From: Usitatibacter palustris
GTDB taxonomy: Bacteria; Pseudomonadota; Gammaproteobacteria; Burkholderiales; Usitatibacteraceae
Direction: 5' to 3'
Length of the DNA stretch: 64,000 nucleotides
Assembly (NCBI RefSeq): GCF_013003985.1
Contig: NZ_CP053073.1
Coordinates: 1,488,001 to 1,552,000, forward strand
Both the position numbers and the translations under genes were made by a program. Of this stretch, positions 47,363-57,137 are shown in pieces; positions within the stretch are counted from its first letter, which is position 1; every line of letters starts with the position of its first letter. Below the pieces are notes generated by a model. That model was not told where the DNA came from. It ran no database searches and saw only the letters and a program-made list of their open reading frames with translations.

Positions 47363-48509
47363 GCAGGACGGTGGCGCGCTTGCCGCGCTGATGAAGGCCG
47401 CACTCGCACTTCCCGTCCTCGCCGTGCCGATGCGTTCGGGCGCCGCGGAAACGGGCGAGATCGGCTTCTCCGTGCTCGGCTACAAGGAGCGCGATCTCAT
47501 GAAGATCACGGAGCCGGTGTTGTGGACGCGCTTTTCGTTCGCGGAGACGTGGGAGTTTCGCGCCAGCATCCTGATGGACATCATCACGGGCGCCTCGCCG
47601 CGGGTCGTCTCCAACCAGGGCGGCACGCCCGTGCAGACGATCACGGGGGCCTCGATCACCGACCGGCGCAAGGGCGCGGACGCCAAGCTCACCAAGCGCC
47701 TGGGCGACTTCACGTTCTCCGCGAGCCGCACGATCTCCGACGAGGTGGACTACGACTCGCGGGCCTTCGGTCTCGAGGCCACCTGGGATCTCAACCAGAA
47801 GCTCACCACGCTGACGGCGGGATACGGCAAGGCGAACGATCGCGTGGGCTCGCGGGACAACCCGCAACTTCACGAGCGGCGCGACACCAAGGAATATCTC
47901 ATTGGCGTGACGCAGGTTCTCTCGCCGCTCGCGATCGTGCAGTCGTCGCTGCAGTTCAGTCGCGGCGACGGCTACTACAACGATCCCTACAAGATCACGT
48001 TCACGTTTCCGCCACCGGGCAGCGAGGGCATTCCGCAGCTCGCGGCCGATGTGCGGCCCGGCTCGCGCGATTCGCTCGCCTGGCTCACGCGCTACCGGCA
48101 GCACGTCCCGGCTTCGAAGGGCACGCTCCAGGCGGAGTACCGCTTCTTCCGCGACGACTGGGGCATCCGCGCGCATACGCTCGAGGCCGCGTGGGAGCAG
48201 GAGATCAACGAGGCGTGGTCGGTGCGGCCCGCGCTTCGCTACTACACGCAGTCGGCCGCGGATTTCTATTCGCCGGTGATTCCCACGCCGCGGCCCGCGG
48301 TGTTGTCGAGCGATCAGCGGCTCAGTGCGTTCGGCGGCCTTTCGCCCTCGGTGCGCGGCATCTGGCGGCATGACAGCGGCGTGCTCGTCGAGGGCACGGT
48401 CGGCTACTACTACAACGCGAAGGACCTGCGCCTGGGTGGCGATGGCAGCTCCGCGTTCAATACCCTGCGGGCGTGGTACGTTTTCGGATCCATCATCAAA
48501 GAATTCTAG
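47349..48509 (+). CDS. DUF3570 outer-membrane beta-barrel protein
   Basis: A 386-residue exported protein. The GTG at 47349 (M-A-A-T-K-Q-D) overlaps the DUF4266 stop, and a signal-like hydrophobic stretch covers about residues 11-33. The rest is alternating beta strands ending in an aromatic C-terminus (I-I-K-E-F), as in outer-membrane barrels. Two TGAS motifs occur early: DIITGAS (77-83) and QTITGAS (96-102). They resemble the D-x-x-(S/T)-G-A-(S/T) sequence flavinylated by ApbE, and an ApbE-like gene is next. The barrel is a family-level expectation; flavin attachment is a hypothesis. Confidence 0.8.
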   Translation: MAATKQDGGALAALMKAALALPVLAVPMRSGAAETGEIGFSVLGYKERDLMKITEPVLWTRFSFAETWEFRASILMDIITGASPRVVSNQGGTPVQTITGASITDRRKGADAKLTKRLGDFTFSASRTISDEVDYDSRAFGLEATWDLNQKLTTLTAGYGKANDRVGSRDNPQLHERRDTKEYLIGVTQVLSPLAIVQSSLQFSRGDGYYNDPYKITFTFPPPGSEGIPQLAADVRPGSRDSLAWLTRYRQHVPASKGTLQAEYRFFRDDWGIRAHTLEAAWEQEINEAWSVRPALRYYTQSAADFYSPVIPTPRPAVLSSDQRLSAFGGLSPSVRGIWRHDSGVLVEGTVGYYYNAKDLRLGGDGSSAFNTLRAWYVFGSIIKEF

Positions 48510-48516
48510 GATTCCG

Positions 48517-49410
48517 ATGCGGCTCTTCCGCATGTCGTTCAAGGCGATGGCCGCGGTCAACGAGATCCAGCTCTACGCCGAGGACGAGGCCCGCGCCAAG
48601 GCGGCCGCCATGGCCACGCGCGACGAAGTGCTGCGCATCGAGGCCAAGTTCTCGCGCTACCGACCCGACAGCATCGTCTCGCGCATCAATGCGGCCGCGG
48701 GCGAGGCGCCGGTGCCGATCGACGAGGAAACGCTGGGGCTGCTCGCGTTCGCGGACGCCTGCCACGAGAACAGCGGCGGCCTGTTCGATCCCACGGCCGG
48801 CGTTCTGCGCGCGGCCTGGAATTTCCAGGTCGATCACGTGCCGAGCGATGCCGAGCTGGCGCCGCTGCTGGGCCTCATCGGCTGGAAGAAGGTCGAGCTC
48901 ACCGACACCACCGTGCGCCTTCCCGAGTACGGCATGGAGCTCGACTTCGGTGGCTTCGGCAAGGAATACGCGGTCGATCGCGCTGCCGTCATCCTGAAGG
49001 AGAAGGGGTTCACGAGCGCGCTGGTGAATCTCGCGGGTGACCTCGCGATCCTGGGCACGCTCGACGATGGCCTGCCGTGGCGCGTGGGGATCAAGCATCC
49101 GCGCGTCGCCGATGCGGTGATCGCGCAGTTGCCTGTGTCCTCGGGGGCGCTCGCGACGAGCGGCGACTATGAGCGCTTCATCGAAGTCGACGGCGTTCGC
49201 CACTGCCACATCCTCGATCCGCGCACCGGACGCTCCGCGCGCGGCCTGCGCTCGGTCACCGTGCATGCGCCCACGTGCCTCGTCGCCGGCAGCGCCACCA
49301 CGATCGCCATGCTGAAGGGCGAGCGCGAAGGTCTCGCGTGGCTCAAGTCGCTCGGCCTCAAGCACTACTGCATGCTCGGCAACGGAGAGATCGTCGACCG
49401 TTTCAAGTGA
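48517..49410 (+). CDS. ApbE-like FAD:protein FMN transferase, unusual variant
   Basis: A 297-residue protein of the ApbE family, enzymes that attach FMN from FAD to Ser/Thr. Family segments: [14 protein letters not shown] (8-21), GGLFDPTAG (87-95), [14 protein letters not shown] (141-154), [10 protein letters not shown] (171-180) and [13 protein letters not shown] (231-243). Two oddities: it begins directly with the catalytic domain, with no signal peptide or lipobox and no upstream alternative start, and the usual metal-binding Asp in A-D-x-x-x-T is Gly258 (V-A-G-S-A-T-T). AGGA precedes the ATG. It follows DUF3570 by 7 bases. Confidence 0.82.
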   Translation: MRLFRMSFKAMAAVNEIQLYAEDEARAKAAAMATRDEVLRIEAKFSRYRPDSIVSRINAAAGEAPVPIDEETLGLLAFADACHENSGGLFDPTAGVLRAAWNFQVDHVPSDAELAPLLGLIGWKKVELTDTTVRLPEYGMELDFGGFGKEYAVDRAAVILKEKGFTSALVNLAGDLAILGTLDDGLPWRVGIKHPRVADAVIAQLPVSSGALATSGDYERFIEVDGVRHCHILDPRTGRSARGLRSVTVHAPTCLVAGSATTIAMLKGEREGLAWLKSLGLKHYCMLGNGEIVDRFK

Positions 49411-49411
49411 G

Positions 49412-49427
49412 CATGGGGGAAACCCCA
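49412..49427. other. Small hairpin after the apbE-like gene
   Basis: ATGGGG, a GAAA tetraloop and CCCCAT form a stem just after the stop codon. There is no T-run, so it may mark the mRNA end without being a classic terminator. A weak TAAAAT box for glyA lies at about 49449-49454. Confidence 0.4.
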
Positions 49428-49481
49428 TTCGAGCCCATGGCTCGCGTGCTAAAATTCACGCTCATTCAAACACTTGAAGCC

Positions 49482-50756
49482 ATGTTCGCCGACACGCACA
49501 CCCTCGCGGCGGTAGATCCCGCGCTCTGGCAAGCCATGCAGGCCGAAGGCCGCCGCCAGGAAGAAGGCATCGAGCTGATCGCCTCCGAAAACTACGCCAG
49601 TCCCGCCGTGCTCGCGGCACAGGGCAGCGTGCTCACGAACAAGTACGCCGAGGGTTATCCGGGCAAGCGCTACTACGGCGGATGCGAATTCGTCGATGTT
49701 GCCGAGACGCTCGCGATCGAACGCGTGAAGAAGCTCTTCGGCGCGGAGTATGCGAACGTGCAGCCGCACTCGGGCTCGCAGGCCAACCAGGCCGTGTACT
49801 TCGCGATGTTGAAGCCCGGCGACACCATTCTCGGCATGTCGCTCGCCGCGGGCGGTCACCTTACGCACGGTGCCAGCGTCAACCTCTCGGGCAAGATCTT
49901 CAACGCCATCACCTACGGCCTGAACGACAAGGAAGAGCTCGACTACGACCAGGTGCGTGCGCTGGCGAAAGAGCACAAGCCGAAGATGATCGTCGCCGGC
50001 GCTTCGGCGTACTCGCTGAAGACCGACTGGAACAAGTTCCGCGAGATCGCGGACGAAGCCGGCGCGCTGCTGATGGTGGACATGGCGCACTACGCGGGCC
50101 TCGTCGCCGCGGGCGTGTATCCCTCGCCGGTGGGCATCGCCGACTTCGTGACCAGTACCACGCACAAGACCCTTCGCGGCCCGCGCGGTGGCGTGATCCT
50201 CGCCGCCGCCCAGCACGAGAAGGCGCTCAACTCGACGATCTTCCCCGGCATCCAGGGCGGACCGCTGATGCACGTAATCGCGGCGAAGGCGGTCGCGTTC
50301 CTCGAAGCGCAGCAGCCGGCCTTCAAGACCTACCAGCAGCAGGTCGCCGTGAACGCGAGGGTGATGGCCGAGACGCTCACGCAGCGTGGACTGCGCATCG
50401 TGTCGGGCCGCACCGAGAGCCATGTGTTCCTCGTGGACCTGCGCGCGAAGAAGGTGACGGGTAAGGACGCGGAGGCGCTGCTCGGCCGCGCGCACATCAC
50501 CGTCAACAAGAATGCGATTCCGAACGATCCCGAGAAGCCCTTCGTCACCAGCGGTGTCCGTATCGGCTCGCCGGCGATGACCACGCGCGGCTTCAAGGAC
50601 GCGGAAGCCAGGCAGGTGGCGAACCTCGTGGCCGATGCCCTCGAGGCCGCAGGCAACGAATCCGCAATTTCGAAGGTCGGCGCCGAAGTGAACACGCTGT
50701 GCGCGAGGTTCCCGGTGTACGGTCCCGCCATGCGCGCGACCTTCGGGATGGCGTAA
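49482..50756 (+). CDS. glyA: Serine hydroxymethyltransferase
   Basis: GlyA interconverts serine and glycine and makes 5,10-methylene-tetrahydrofolate. The PLP lysine is in [15 protein letters not shown], and [18 protein letters not shown] and [15 protein letters not shown] are fully conserved. The ATG at 49482 gives 424 residues; a longer open frame upstream overlaps the apbE-like gene and is not used. NrdR follows after 12 bases, a conserved neighbour. Confidence 0.97.
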   Translation: MFADTHTLAAVDPALWQAMQAEGRRQEEGIELIASENYASPAVLAAQGSVLTNKYAEGYPGKRYYGGCEFVDVAETLAIERVKKLFGAEYANVQPHSGSQANQAVYFAMLKPGDTILGMSLAAGGHLTHGASVNLSGKIFNAITYGLNDKEELDYDQVRALAKEHKPKMIVAGASAYSLKTDWNKFREIADEAGALLMVDMAHYAGLVAAGVYPSPVGIADFVTSTTHKTLRGPRGGVILAAAQHEKALNSTIFPGIQGGPLMHVIAAKAVAFLEAQQPAFKTYQQQVAVNARVMAETLTQRGLRIVSGRTESHVFLVDLRAKKVTGKDAEALLGRAHITVNKNAIPNDPEKPFVTSGVRIGSPAMTTRGFKDAEARQVANLVADALEAAGNESAISKVGAEVNTLCARFPVYGPAMRATFGMA

Positions 50757-50768
50757 GGAACCCGCGCC

Positions 50769-51224
50769 GTGAAATGCCCCTTCTGCAGCGCCGAGGACAC
50801 GCAGGTCATCGACTCGCGCGTGAGCGAGGAGGGCGATTCCATTCGCCGCCGCCGCCGGTGCCAGGTCTGCAGCAAGCGCTTCACGACCTACGAGACGGCG
50901 GAACTCCGGATGCCGCAGATCGTGAAGACCGACGGCGTGCGCGAGGACTTCTCCTCGGCGAAGCTGCGCACGGGCTTCCAGCGGGCGCTGCACAAGCGTC
51001 CGGTCACGACCGAGCTCGTCGATGCGGCCATCACGCGCATCGAACAGAAGATGCTGGCCCTCGGTGAGCGCGAGATCGGTTCGCGGCGCCTGGGCGAGCT
51101 GGTGATGGAAGAGCTTCGCAAGCTCGACAAGGTTGCCTACATCCGCTTCGCCTCCGTCTACAAGAGCTTCTCCGACGTCGAGGATTTCCGCGACGCCATC
51201 CGCGAAGTCCGGGATACAAAGTGA
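50769..51224 (+). CDS. nrdR: Transcriptional repressor NrdR
   Basis: NrdR represses ribonucleotide reductase genes in response to dATP/ATP. The N-terminal zinc ribbon is intact ([10 protein letters not shown] and [15 protein letters not shown]), followed by the ATP-cone domain. It has 151 residues and a GTG start. Its stop overlaps the ribD GTG (GTGA). Confidence 0.96.
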   Translation: MKCPFCSAEDTQVIDSRVSEEGDSIRRRRRCQVCSKRFTTYETAELRMPQIVKTDGVREDFSSAKLRTGFQRALHKRPVTTELVDAAITRIEQKMLALGEREIGSRRLGELVMEELRKLDKVAYIRFASVYKSFSDVEDFRDAIREVRDTK

Positions 51225-52321
51225 CTTTCACGGGCGAAGACCACGCCTACATGGCGCGGGCGCTCGCGCTCACGGCCCGTGGCCGCGACACGGCTTCCCC
51301 GAATCCCAGTGTCGGCTGCGTCATCGCGCGCGCCGGCAAGGTGCTGGGCGAGGGCTGGCATGAGCGAGCGGGCGAGGCCCACGCGGAAGTGCGGGCGATC
51401 GCCGCCGCGAAGGAATCGGTTGAAGGCGCCACCGCGTACGTGACGCTCGAACCCTGCAACCATCATGGCCGCACGCCGCCCTGCGTCGATGCGCTGCTCG
51501 CCGCGAAGATCGGCCGCGTGGTGGCCGCGATGGAAGACCCGAATCCGCTGGTGAAGGGCAAGGGCGCGCAGCGCCTGCGCGATGCCGGCGTGCAAGTGGA
51601 CGTGGGCCTCATGCAATCCGAAGCGACCGAAGCCCATCGCGGCTTCGTCACGCGCATGACGCTCGGCCGCCCGTGGATGCGCATCAAGTCCGCGGCGTCG
51701 CTCGACGGGCGCATCGCGCTCGCCAACGGCGAGAGCCAGTGGATTACCGGAGAGATTGCCCGGCGCGACGTGCACGTCCTGCGCGCGCGTTCCTGCGCGA
51801 TGCTCACCGGGATCGGCACGGTGCTTCGCGACGATCCGCAGCTCACCGTGCGCCACGTGCCGGCCACGCGCCAGCCCAAGCGCGTGCTCATCGATTCGCG
51901 GCTCGACGTTCCGTTGGAAGCGAAGATCCTCCAGGGCGAGCCGCCGCTCATCTTCACGGTGAGCACGGACGCCGACAAGCGCAAGCGCATCGAAGCCACC
52001 GGCGCCGAAGTCGTGACCGCGCCCATCGATCCGAAGAAGCCCGGCAAGACCGACTTGGTCGCCATCGCGCAGGAGCTCGGCAAGCGCGGCTTCAACGAAG
52101 TCACGGTCGAGACCGGTGCGAAGTTGAACGGCTCGCTGGTTGCCGCGGGCGTGATCGACGAGCTGGTGCTCTATTTCGCGCCGTTGGTTCTCGGCACGGG
52201 GGCGCAAGGCCTGTTCGACTTCCCGGACCTCACCTCGCTTAGCGACGCGAAGCGCCTGCGCATCCTCGACGTGCGCTTCGTCGGCGAAGACCTGCGCCTC
52301 ACCGCGCGTTTCGGGAGCTGA
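51221..52321 (+). CDS. ribD: Riboflavin biosynthesis deaminase/reductase RibD
   Basis: A two-domain enzyme for steps two and three of riboflavin synthesis. The N-terminal zinc deaminase has [10 protein letters not shown] and [14 protein letters not shown]; the C-terminal reductase follows from about residue 145 ([18 protein letters not shown]). It has 366 residues and a GTG start coupled to nrdR. RibE follows 2 bases after the stop. Confidence 0.96.
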   Translation: MTFTGEDHAYMARALALTARGRDTASPNPSVGCVIARAGKVLGEGWHERAGEAHAEVRAIAAAKESVEGATAYVTLEPCNHHGRTPPCVDALLAAKIGRVVAAMEDPNPLVKGKGAQRLRDAGVQVDVGLMQSEATEAHRGFVTRMTLGRPWMRIKSAASLDGRIALANGESQWITGEIARRDVHVLRARSCAMLTGIGTVLRDDPQLTVRHVPATRQPKRVLIDSRLDVPLEAKILQGEPPLIFTVSTDADKRKRIEATGAEVVTAPIDPKKPGKTDLVAIAQELGKRGFNEVTVETGAKLNGSLVAAGVIDELVLYFAPLVLGTGAQGLFDFPDLTSLSDAKRLRILDVRFVGEDLRLTARFGS

Positions 52322-52323
52322 CC

Positions 52324-52926
52324 GTGTTCGCCGGAATCATCACGCATGTCGGGCGCATCGCCTCGGCCACCGCCCAGGGCGACGGCGTGCGGCTGCGCAT
52401 CGAGGCGCGCGACTTCGGCCTCGGCGAAGTGAAGATCGGCGACTCGATCTCGATCCAGGGTGCCTGTCACACGGTGGTCGCCAAAACCGCCGACCATTTC
52501 GAAGTGGATACCTCGCGCGCAACGCTGGCCGTCACCACCGGACTCGAATCCGGGCGGGAAGTGAACCTGGAGAAGTCCCTGCGACTGTCCGACCGCCTCG
52601 ACGGCCACCTGGTCGCGGGCCATGTCGACGGCGTGGGTACGGTGGCGGCCTTCGACGACCTCGGCGGCAGCTTCCGGCTGGCGATCGACGCTCCGAAGGA
52701 CCTCGCGCACCTCCTCGCGCGCAAGGGATCCGTCGCGGTCGACGGTGTCAGCCTCACCGTCAACGCGGTCGACGGCGCGCGCTTCGAGGTGAACATCATT
52801 CCGCACACGCGATCGGTCACCACGATCCGCAATCTCGCCCCCGGCGCCCGCGTGAACCTCGAGGCCGACGTCCTCGCGCGCTACGTGGAGCGCATCCTGG
52901 AATCAGGCAAAATACGCACATCATGA
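52324..52926 (+). CDS. ribE: Riboflavin synthase alpha subunit
   Basis: Catalyses the dismutation of two lumazines to riboflavin. The two lumazine-binding repeats are visible ([11 protein letters not shown] at the start, [14 protein letters not shown] in the second half), and the C-terminal amphipathic helix fits trimerisation. It has 200 residues and a GTG start. It overlaps ribBX (ATGA). Called ribC in some bacteria. Confidence 0.95.
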   Translation: MFAGIITHVGRIASATAQGDGVRLRIEARDFGLGEVKIGDSISIQGACHTVVAKTADHFEVDTSRATLAVTTGLESGREVNLEKSLRLSDRLDGHLVAGHVDGVGTVAAFDDLGGSFRLAIDAPKDLAHLLARKGSVAVDGVSLTVNAVDGARFEVNIIPHTRSVTTIRNLAPGARVNLEADVLARYVERILESGKIRTS

Positions 52927-54041
52927 GCATCAGTTCCGCCCCCGAAATCATCAGCGAAATCCGCGCCGGCCGGATGGTCGTGCTCGTGGACGAGGAAGAC
53001 CGCGAAAACGAGGGAGATCTCGTCCTCGCCGCCGACTTCGTGACCCCCGAGGCGATCAACTTCATGGCGACGCACGCCCGCGGCCTGATCTGCCTCACGC
53101 TCACCGAAGAGCGCTGCCGCCAGCTGAGCCTGCCGATGATGGTGAGCGACAACCGCGCGCGCATGGGCACGGCCTTCACCGTTTCCATCGAAGCAGCCAC
53201 GGGTGTCACGACCGGAATCTCCGCGGCTGACCGCGCGCGCACGGTGCGTGCGGCCGTCGCTCGCCACGCGAAGCCCACGGACATCGTCCAGCCCGGCCAC
53301 ATCTTCCCGGTGATGGCGCAAAACGGCGGCGTGCTCGTTCGCGCCGGCCACACCGAAGCCGGTTGCGACCTCGCCGAGCGCGCGGGCCTCACGCCCGCCG
53401 CGGTGATCTGCGAAATCATGAAGCCCGATGGCGAGATGGCGCGGCTTCCCGATCTCCTCGAGTTTTCCAAGGCCCACGGCCTGAAGATCGGCACGATCGC
53501 CGACCTCATCCGCCATCGCAGCGAAACCGAAAAGCTGGTCGAGCGCGTTTCCGACAAGGCGATCACCACGGCCTACGGCGCGTTCCGCCTGTGCGTCTAT
53601 CACGACAAGAGCGCGGACGAACTCCACTACGCGCTGGTGAAGGGCGAGCCCACGCCCGATCGCCCGGTGCTCGTGCGCGTGCACGAACCGTTCATGTCGC
53701 TCGACCTCTTCGATTTCGATTCGAGCCGCCACGCGTATTCGGTACAGGACGCCATGCGCATCGTCGCGCACCACCGCGAGGGCGTGATCGTCCTGCTGCG
53801 CCGGCGCGAGCCCGCTTCGGAGATTCTCGAGCGCCTCGCGAGCGGTCCAAAGGAAGTGAAGGCCCCGAAGAAATGGGATCCGCGCCTGCACGGCATCGGC
53901 GCGCAGATCCTGAAGGACCTGGGCGTCGGGCAGATGCGCGTGATGGCTCGCCCGAAGCGCATTCCCAGCATGGCGGGCTTCGGACTCGAAGTGGTCGAGT
54001 ACGTCTCGCCCGATGATGCGAAGGGATTGAAAGCCGTATGA
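52923..54041 (+). CDS. ribB: DHBP synthase with degenerate GTP cyclohydrolase II domain (RibBX)
   Basis: The N-terminal half (1-205) is a normal 3,4-dihydroxy-2-butanone 4-phosphate synthase with [15 protein letters not shown] and [15 protein letters not shown]. The C-terminal half (about 210-372) has the RibA fold pattern but lacks the zinc cysteines and the G-x-x-x-G-S-x-R-C-x-C signature; the equivalent place reads [10 protein letters not shown]. It should make only the butanone phosphate, so a separate ribA is expected elsewhere. This RibBX form is known from many proteobacteria. It overlaps ribE and ribH by 4 bases each. Confidence 0.93.
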   Translation: MSISSAPEIISEIRAGRMVVLVDEEDRENEGDLVLAADFVTPEAINFMATHARGLICLTLTEERCRQLSLPMMVSDNRARMGTAFTVSIEAATGVTTGISAADRARTVRAAVARHAKPTDIVQPGHIFPVMAQNGGVLVRAGHTEAGCDLAERAGLTPAAVICEIMKPDGEMARLPDLLEFSKAHGLKIGTIADLIRHRSETEKLVERVSDKAITTAYGAFRLCVYHDKSADELHYALVKGEPTPDRPVLVRVHEPFMSLDLFDFDSSRHAYSVQDAMRIVAHHREGVIVLLRRREPASEILERLASGPKEVKAPKKWDPRLHGIGAQILKDLGVGQMRVMARPKRIPSMAGFGLEVVEYVSPDDAKGLKAV

Positions 54042-54508
54042 AGGACGTGACCCCGAAACTCGACGGCCGCGGCCTGCGCGTGGGCATCGTCTGGAGCCGC
54101 TTCAACGAAGACATCGTGCGCGAGCTCCTCACCGCCTGCGACAAGGCCCTCGTGGATCTTGGCGTGGCGGCAGCGGACATCGACGTGGTCTCCGTGCCCG
54201 GCGCGCTGGAGCTTCCGCTCGTGCTGCAAACACTCGCCCTCGAGCGTCGCGGCTTCGCCCGCCGCTACGACGCGCTCGTGGCCCTGGGCTGCGTGATCCG
54301 CGGCGAGACCTACCATTTCGAAGTCGTCGCCAACGAAAGCGCGCGCGGCATCGTCGAAGTCCAGCTCGAGACCGGCATTCCCATCGCCAATGGGGTCCTC
54401 ACCACGCAGGACGAAGCACAGGCCAAGGCGCGCGCGGTGGTAAAGGGCGCGGAAGCCGCGAAGGTCGCGGTGGAGATGGCCAACACCCTGAAGGCGGCGG
54501 GCGAATGA
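54038..54508 (+). CDS. ribH: 6,7-dimethyl-8-ribityllumazine synthase
   Basis: RibH condenses the RibD product with the butanone phosphate. The 156-residue protein shows [28 protein letters not shown] and [21 protein letters not shown] split by the catalytic His. It is coupled to ribBX and nusB by ATGA overlaps. Confidence 0.96.
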   Translation: MKDVTPKLDGRGLRVGIVWSRFNEDIVRELLTACDKALVDLGVAAADIDVVSVPGALELPLVLQTLALERRGFARRYDALVALGCVIRGETYHFEVVANESARGIVEVQLETGIPIANGVLTTQDEAQAKARAVVKGAEAAKVAVEMANTLKAAGE

Positions 54509-54948
54509 AGAATTCGGCCAAGCACCTTGCCCGTGAGTTCGCGGTGCAGGGCCTGTACCAATGGCTGCTCGGCGCCGGCAAGCCCGCGCAGATCCTCAAG
54601 GACCTGAAGGACCTCGAGGGTTACAAGGAAGCCGACGCGAAGTTCCTCAAGGAAGCGATCAACGGCGCGATCGGCGGGGCCGAGGAGTTCCAGGCCCAGC
54701 TCGAGCCGCTCGCGGATCGCAAGTGGGCGGACGTGAGCCCGGTGGAGCGCGCGGTGCTGTTGCTCGGTGCGTACGAGCTCATGCGCTGCCCCGGCGTTCC
54801 CTATCGCGTCGCGATCAACGAAGGCATCGAGCTCGCCAAGGTTTTCGGCGGCACCGATGGCCACAAATATGTGAACGGCATCCTCGACAAGCTCGCCGCC
54901 CAGGTGCGCCCGGAAGAGGTTGCCGCAAAGAGGCGGACCAACGCATGA
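54505..54948 (+). CDS. nusB: Transcription antitermination factor NusB
   Basis: NusB acts with NusE in rRNA antitermination. The all-helical 147-residue protein shows [14 protein letters not shown] at the start and [14 protein letters not shown] and [25 protein letters not shown] sequence near the end. Overlaps ribH and thiL by ATGA, the usual rib-nusB-thiL order. Confidence 0.95.
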   Translation: MKNSAKHLAREFAVQGLYQWLLGAGKPAQILKDLKDLEGYKEADAKFLKEAINGAIGGAEEFQAQLEPLADRKWADVSPVERAVLLLGAYELMRCPGVPYRVAINEGIELAKVFGGTDGHKYVNGILDKLAAQVRPEEVAAKRRTNA

Positions 54949-55922
54949 CCACCCCGAAGCTCAGCAGCGAATTCGATCTCATCGCGCGTCACTTCACGCG
55001 CCCGGCAGCCAATGCTGTGCTCGGCGTCGGGGACGACGCGGCGCTGATCGACGTCTCCAACGGCATGGACCTCGCGGTCTCCACGGACACGATGGTCTCG
55101 GGCACGCATTTCTTCCCCGACGTCGATCCGGAGAACCTCGGCCACAAGGCGCTCGCGGTGAATCTCTCGGACATGGCCGCGATGGGCGCGATGCCGCACT
55201 GGGCGATGCTCGCGCTGACGCTCCCGTCCGTCGACCACGATTGGCTCGCGGCATTCGCGAAGGGCTTCTTCGATCTCGCCGAAGAGTTCGATGTCTCGCT
55301 CGTCGGGGGCGACACCACGCGCGGTCCGCTCGCGCTCACCGTGACGATCATGGGCGAGGTGCCCGCGGGTGCCGCGTTGAAGCGCACCGGCGCCAAGGTC
55401 GGCAACGACATCTGGGTTTCGGGCCGCATCGGGGATGCCGCGCTCTCCGTGGCGCATCGCCGCGGGAAGCTGAAGCTCGACGACGCGGACCTCCAGGAGA
55501 CCATCATGCGTCTCTACGAGCCCACGCCGCGCGTGCAGCTGGGCCAGGCGCTGCGCGGCATGGCCACGAGTGCCATCGACATCTCCGATGGGTTGCTTTC
55601 GGACCTCGGTCACGTCTGCCGCCTCTCGAAGGTCGGCGCGAAGGTCGATCTCTCCGCGATTCCGCTCTCGCCGATCGGCGCGAAATACGTGGGCACCCCC
55701 GAGGGCTTGAACGCCGTCGTCGCCGGCGGGGACGACTACGAGCTGTGCTTCACGGCCAACCCGAACTCGCGCGATTCGATCGAGGACCTCACGAACATGC
55801 TGGGCGTGCAGATCACGCGCATCGGCCAGATCCACCGCGGCAAGGGTGTGAGCCTGATGGGTACCGACGGCAAGCCCGTGCCGGTCGACGGCGGTGGCTT
55901 CGACCATTTCTCCGCGGCCTGA
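54945..55922 (+). CDS. thiL: Thiamine-monophosphate kinase
   Basis: ThiL phosphorylates thiamine monophosphate to the active diphosphate. The 325-residue PurM-fold protein has GVGDDAALIDV, VNLSDMAAMGAMPHWA and VGGDTTRGPLALTVT. ATG at 54945 overlaps the nusB stop. Its last 29 bases overlap the pgpA start. Confidence 0.96.
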   Translation: MTTPKLSSEFDLIARHFTRPAANAVLGVGDDAALIDVSNGMDLAVSTDTMVSGTHFFPDVDPENLGHKALAVNLSDMAAMGAMPHWAMLALTLPSVDHDWLAAFAKGFFDLAEEFDVSLVGGDTTRGPLALTVTIMGEVPAGAALKRTGAKVGNDIWVSGRIGDAALSVAHRRGKLKLDDADLQETIMRLYEPTPRVQLGQALRGMATSAIDISDGLLSDLGHVCRLSKVGAKVDLSAIPLSPIGAKYVGTPEGLNAVVAGGDDYELCFTANPNSRDSIEDLTNMLGVQITRIGQIHRGKGVSLMGTDGKPVPVDGGGFDHFSAA

Positions 55923-56391
55923 CGCGCGCTTCCTGGTCGCGCACCCGGCGCATTTCATCGCGCTCGGGTTCGGCGCCGGCCTCGCCCCGAAGGCGCCCGG
56001 CACGTTCGGCACGCTGCTCGCCTGGGGCTTGTGCCTCATCCTCCAGCAATTCCTGCCGGTCCTCGTGATCGCATTCCTCGCGATCCCGCTTTTCTTCGTC
56101 GGCATCTGGGCGTGCGGCGTTACCGGCCGCGCGATGGGCATCGAGGATTCCGGCGCCATCGTCTGGGATGAAGTCGTCGCGTTCCTGCCGCTCGCGGCCC
56201 TCGCTTCCTCGAGCCTGCTGCTGCAGCTCGTCGTCTTCGGGCTCTTCCGGCTCTTCGATATCTGGAAGCCTTTTCCCATCAAGCTCTTCGAGAAGAATCT
56301 CCGCGGCGGCCTGGGCGTGATGTTCGACGACCTCATCGCGGCCTGCTACGCGTACGCGGTGTTCATCGTCATCGTGGTGGTGATGAAGTGA
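55894..56391 (+). CDS. pgpA: Phosphatidylglycerophosphatase A
   Basis: An inner-membrane phosphatase producing phosphatidylglycerol. The 165-residue protein shows GFGAGLAPKAPGTFGTLLAW and the metal-binding region DSGAIVWDEVVAFLP, with three or four hydrophobic helices. The ATG at 55894 lies 29 bases inside thiL; later starts would shorten the conserved N-terminus. The stop overlaps the ugpQ GTG. Confidence 0.93.
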   Translation: MASTISPRPDARFLVAHPAHFIALGFGAGLAPKAPGTFGTLLAWGLCLILQQFLPVLVIAFLAIPLFFVGIWACGVTGRAMGIEDSGAIVWDEVVAFLPLAALASSSLLLQLVVFGLFRLFDIWKPFPIKLFEKNLRGGLGVMFDDLIAACYAYAVFIVIVVVMK

Positions 56392-57137
56392 AGGCCTGGC
56401 CCTATCCGAAGCTGATCGCCCATCGCGGCGGCGGCACGCTCGCTCCGGAGAACACGCTTGCCGCGGTTCGATTCGGTCAATCGCTGGGCTACCGCGCGTG
56501 CGAAATCGACGTGAAGCTCTCGAGCGATGGCGTGGCGATGCTCCTGCACGATGCGACGCTCGAGCGCACCACGAGCGGCAAGGGCGATGCCGGCACGCTC
56601 GCGTGGGCGGATCTCGCGAAGCTCGATGCAGGCGCCTGGCATTCGCCGGAATTCCGCGGCGAGCCGATCGCGCGTTTCGATGCCTTCGCCAGGGAAATCC
56701 TCGCGAAGAAGGCGATGGTGAACATCGAGATCAAACCCAGTCCCGGCCGCGACAAGGAAACGGGTGCGCATGTCGCTGCTGTCAGCGCAGCGCTGTTCGC
56801 TTCGGCTCCGGTGCCGCCGCTGCTCTCGTCGTTTTCGTTCGCCGCACTCGGCGAGGCGCAGATCATGTCGCCCGAGCTGCCGCGCGGCTGGCTCACTGAT
56901 CGCGTGGAGCCCGCTGACTGGGATCGCCTCGAGGCGCTCGAAGCGGCGTCATTGCACACGAGCCACAAGAACCTGCTGCGCGCCGACGTCGATCGGGCGC
57001 ACAAGCTGGGCCTTCGCGTGATGATCTACACCGTGAACGACATTGCCCGCGCCGAGGAACTGTTCTCGTGGGGCGTCGATGGAATGTTCACCGACAACCT
57101 CCGCGTCTTCGCGGAGCGCTTCCCGAAGCACCTCTAG
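56388..57137 (+). CDS. ugpQ: Glycerophosphodiester phosphodiesterase
   Basis: A 249-residue GDPD barrel without a signal peptide, so cytoplasmic like UgpQ. The catalytic segment is LIAHRGGGTLAPENTLAAV and the metal-binding pair sits in CEIDVKLSSDGVAMLLHD. GTG start overlaps pgpA (GTGA). Its TAG stop shares the palindrome CTAG with the stop of the convergent gene on the other strand. Confidence 0.93.
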   Translation: MKAWPYPKLIAHRGGGTLAPENTLAAVRFGQSLGYRACEIDVKLSSDGVAMLLHDATLERTTSGKGDAGTLAWADLAKLDAGAWHSPEFRGEPIARFDAFAREILAKKAMVNIEIKPSPGRDKETGAHVAAVSAALFASAPVPPLLSSFSFAALGEAQIMSPELPRGWLTDRVEPADWDRLEALEAASLHTSHKNLLRADVDRAHKLGLRVMIYTVNDIARAEELFSWGVDGMFTDNLRVFAERFPKHL

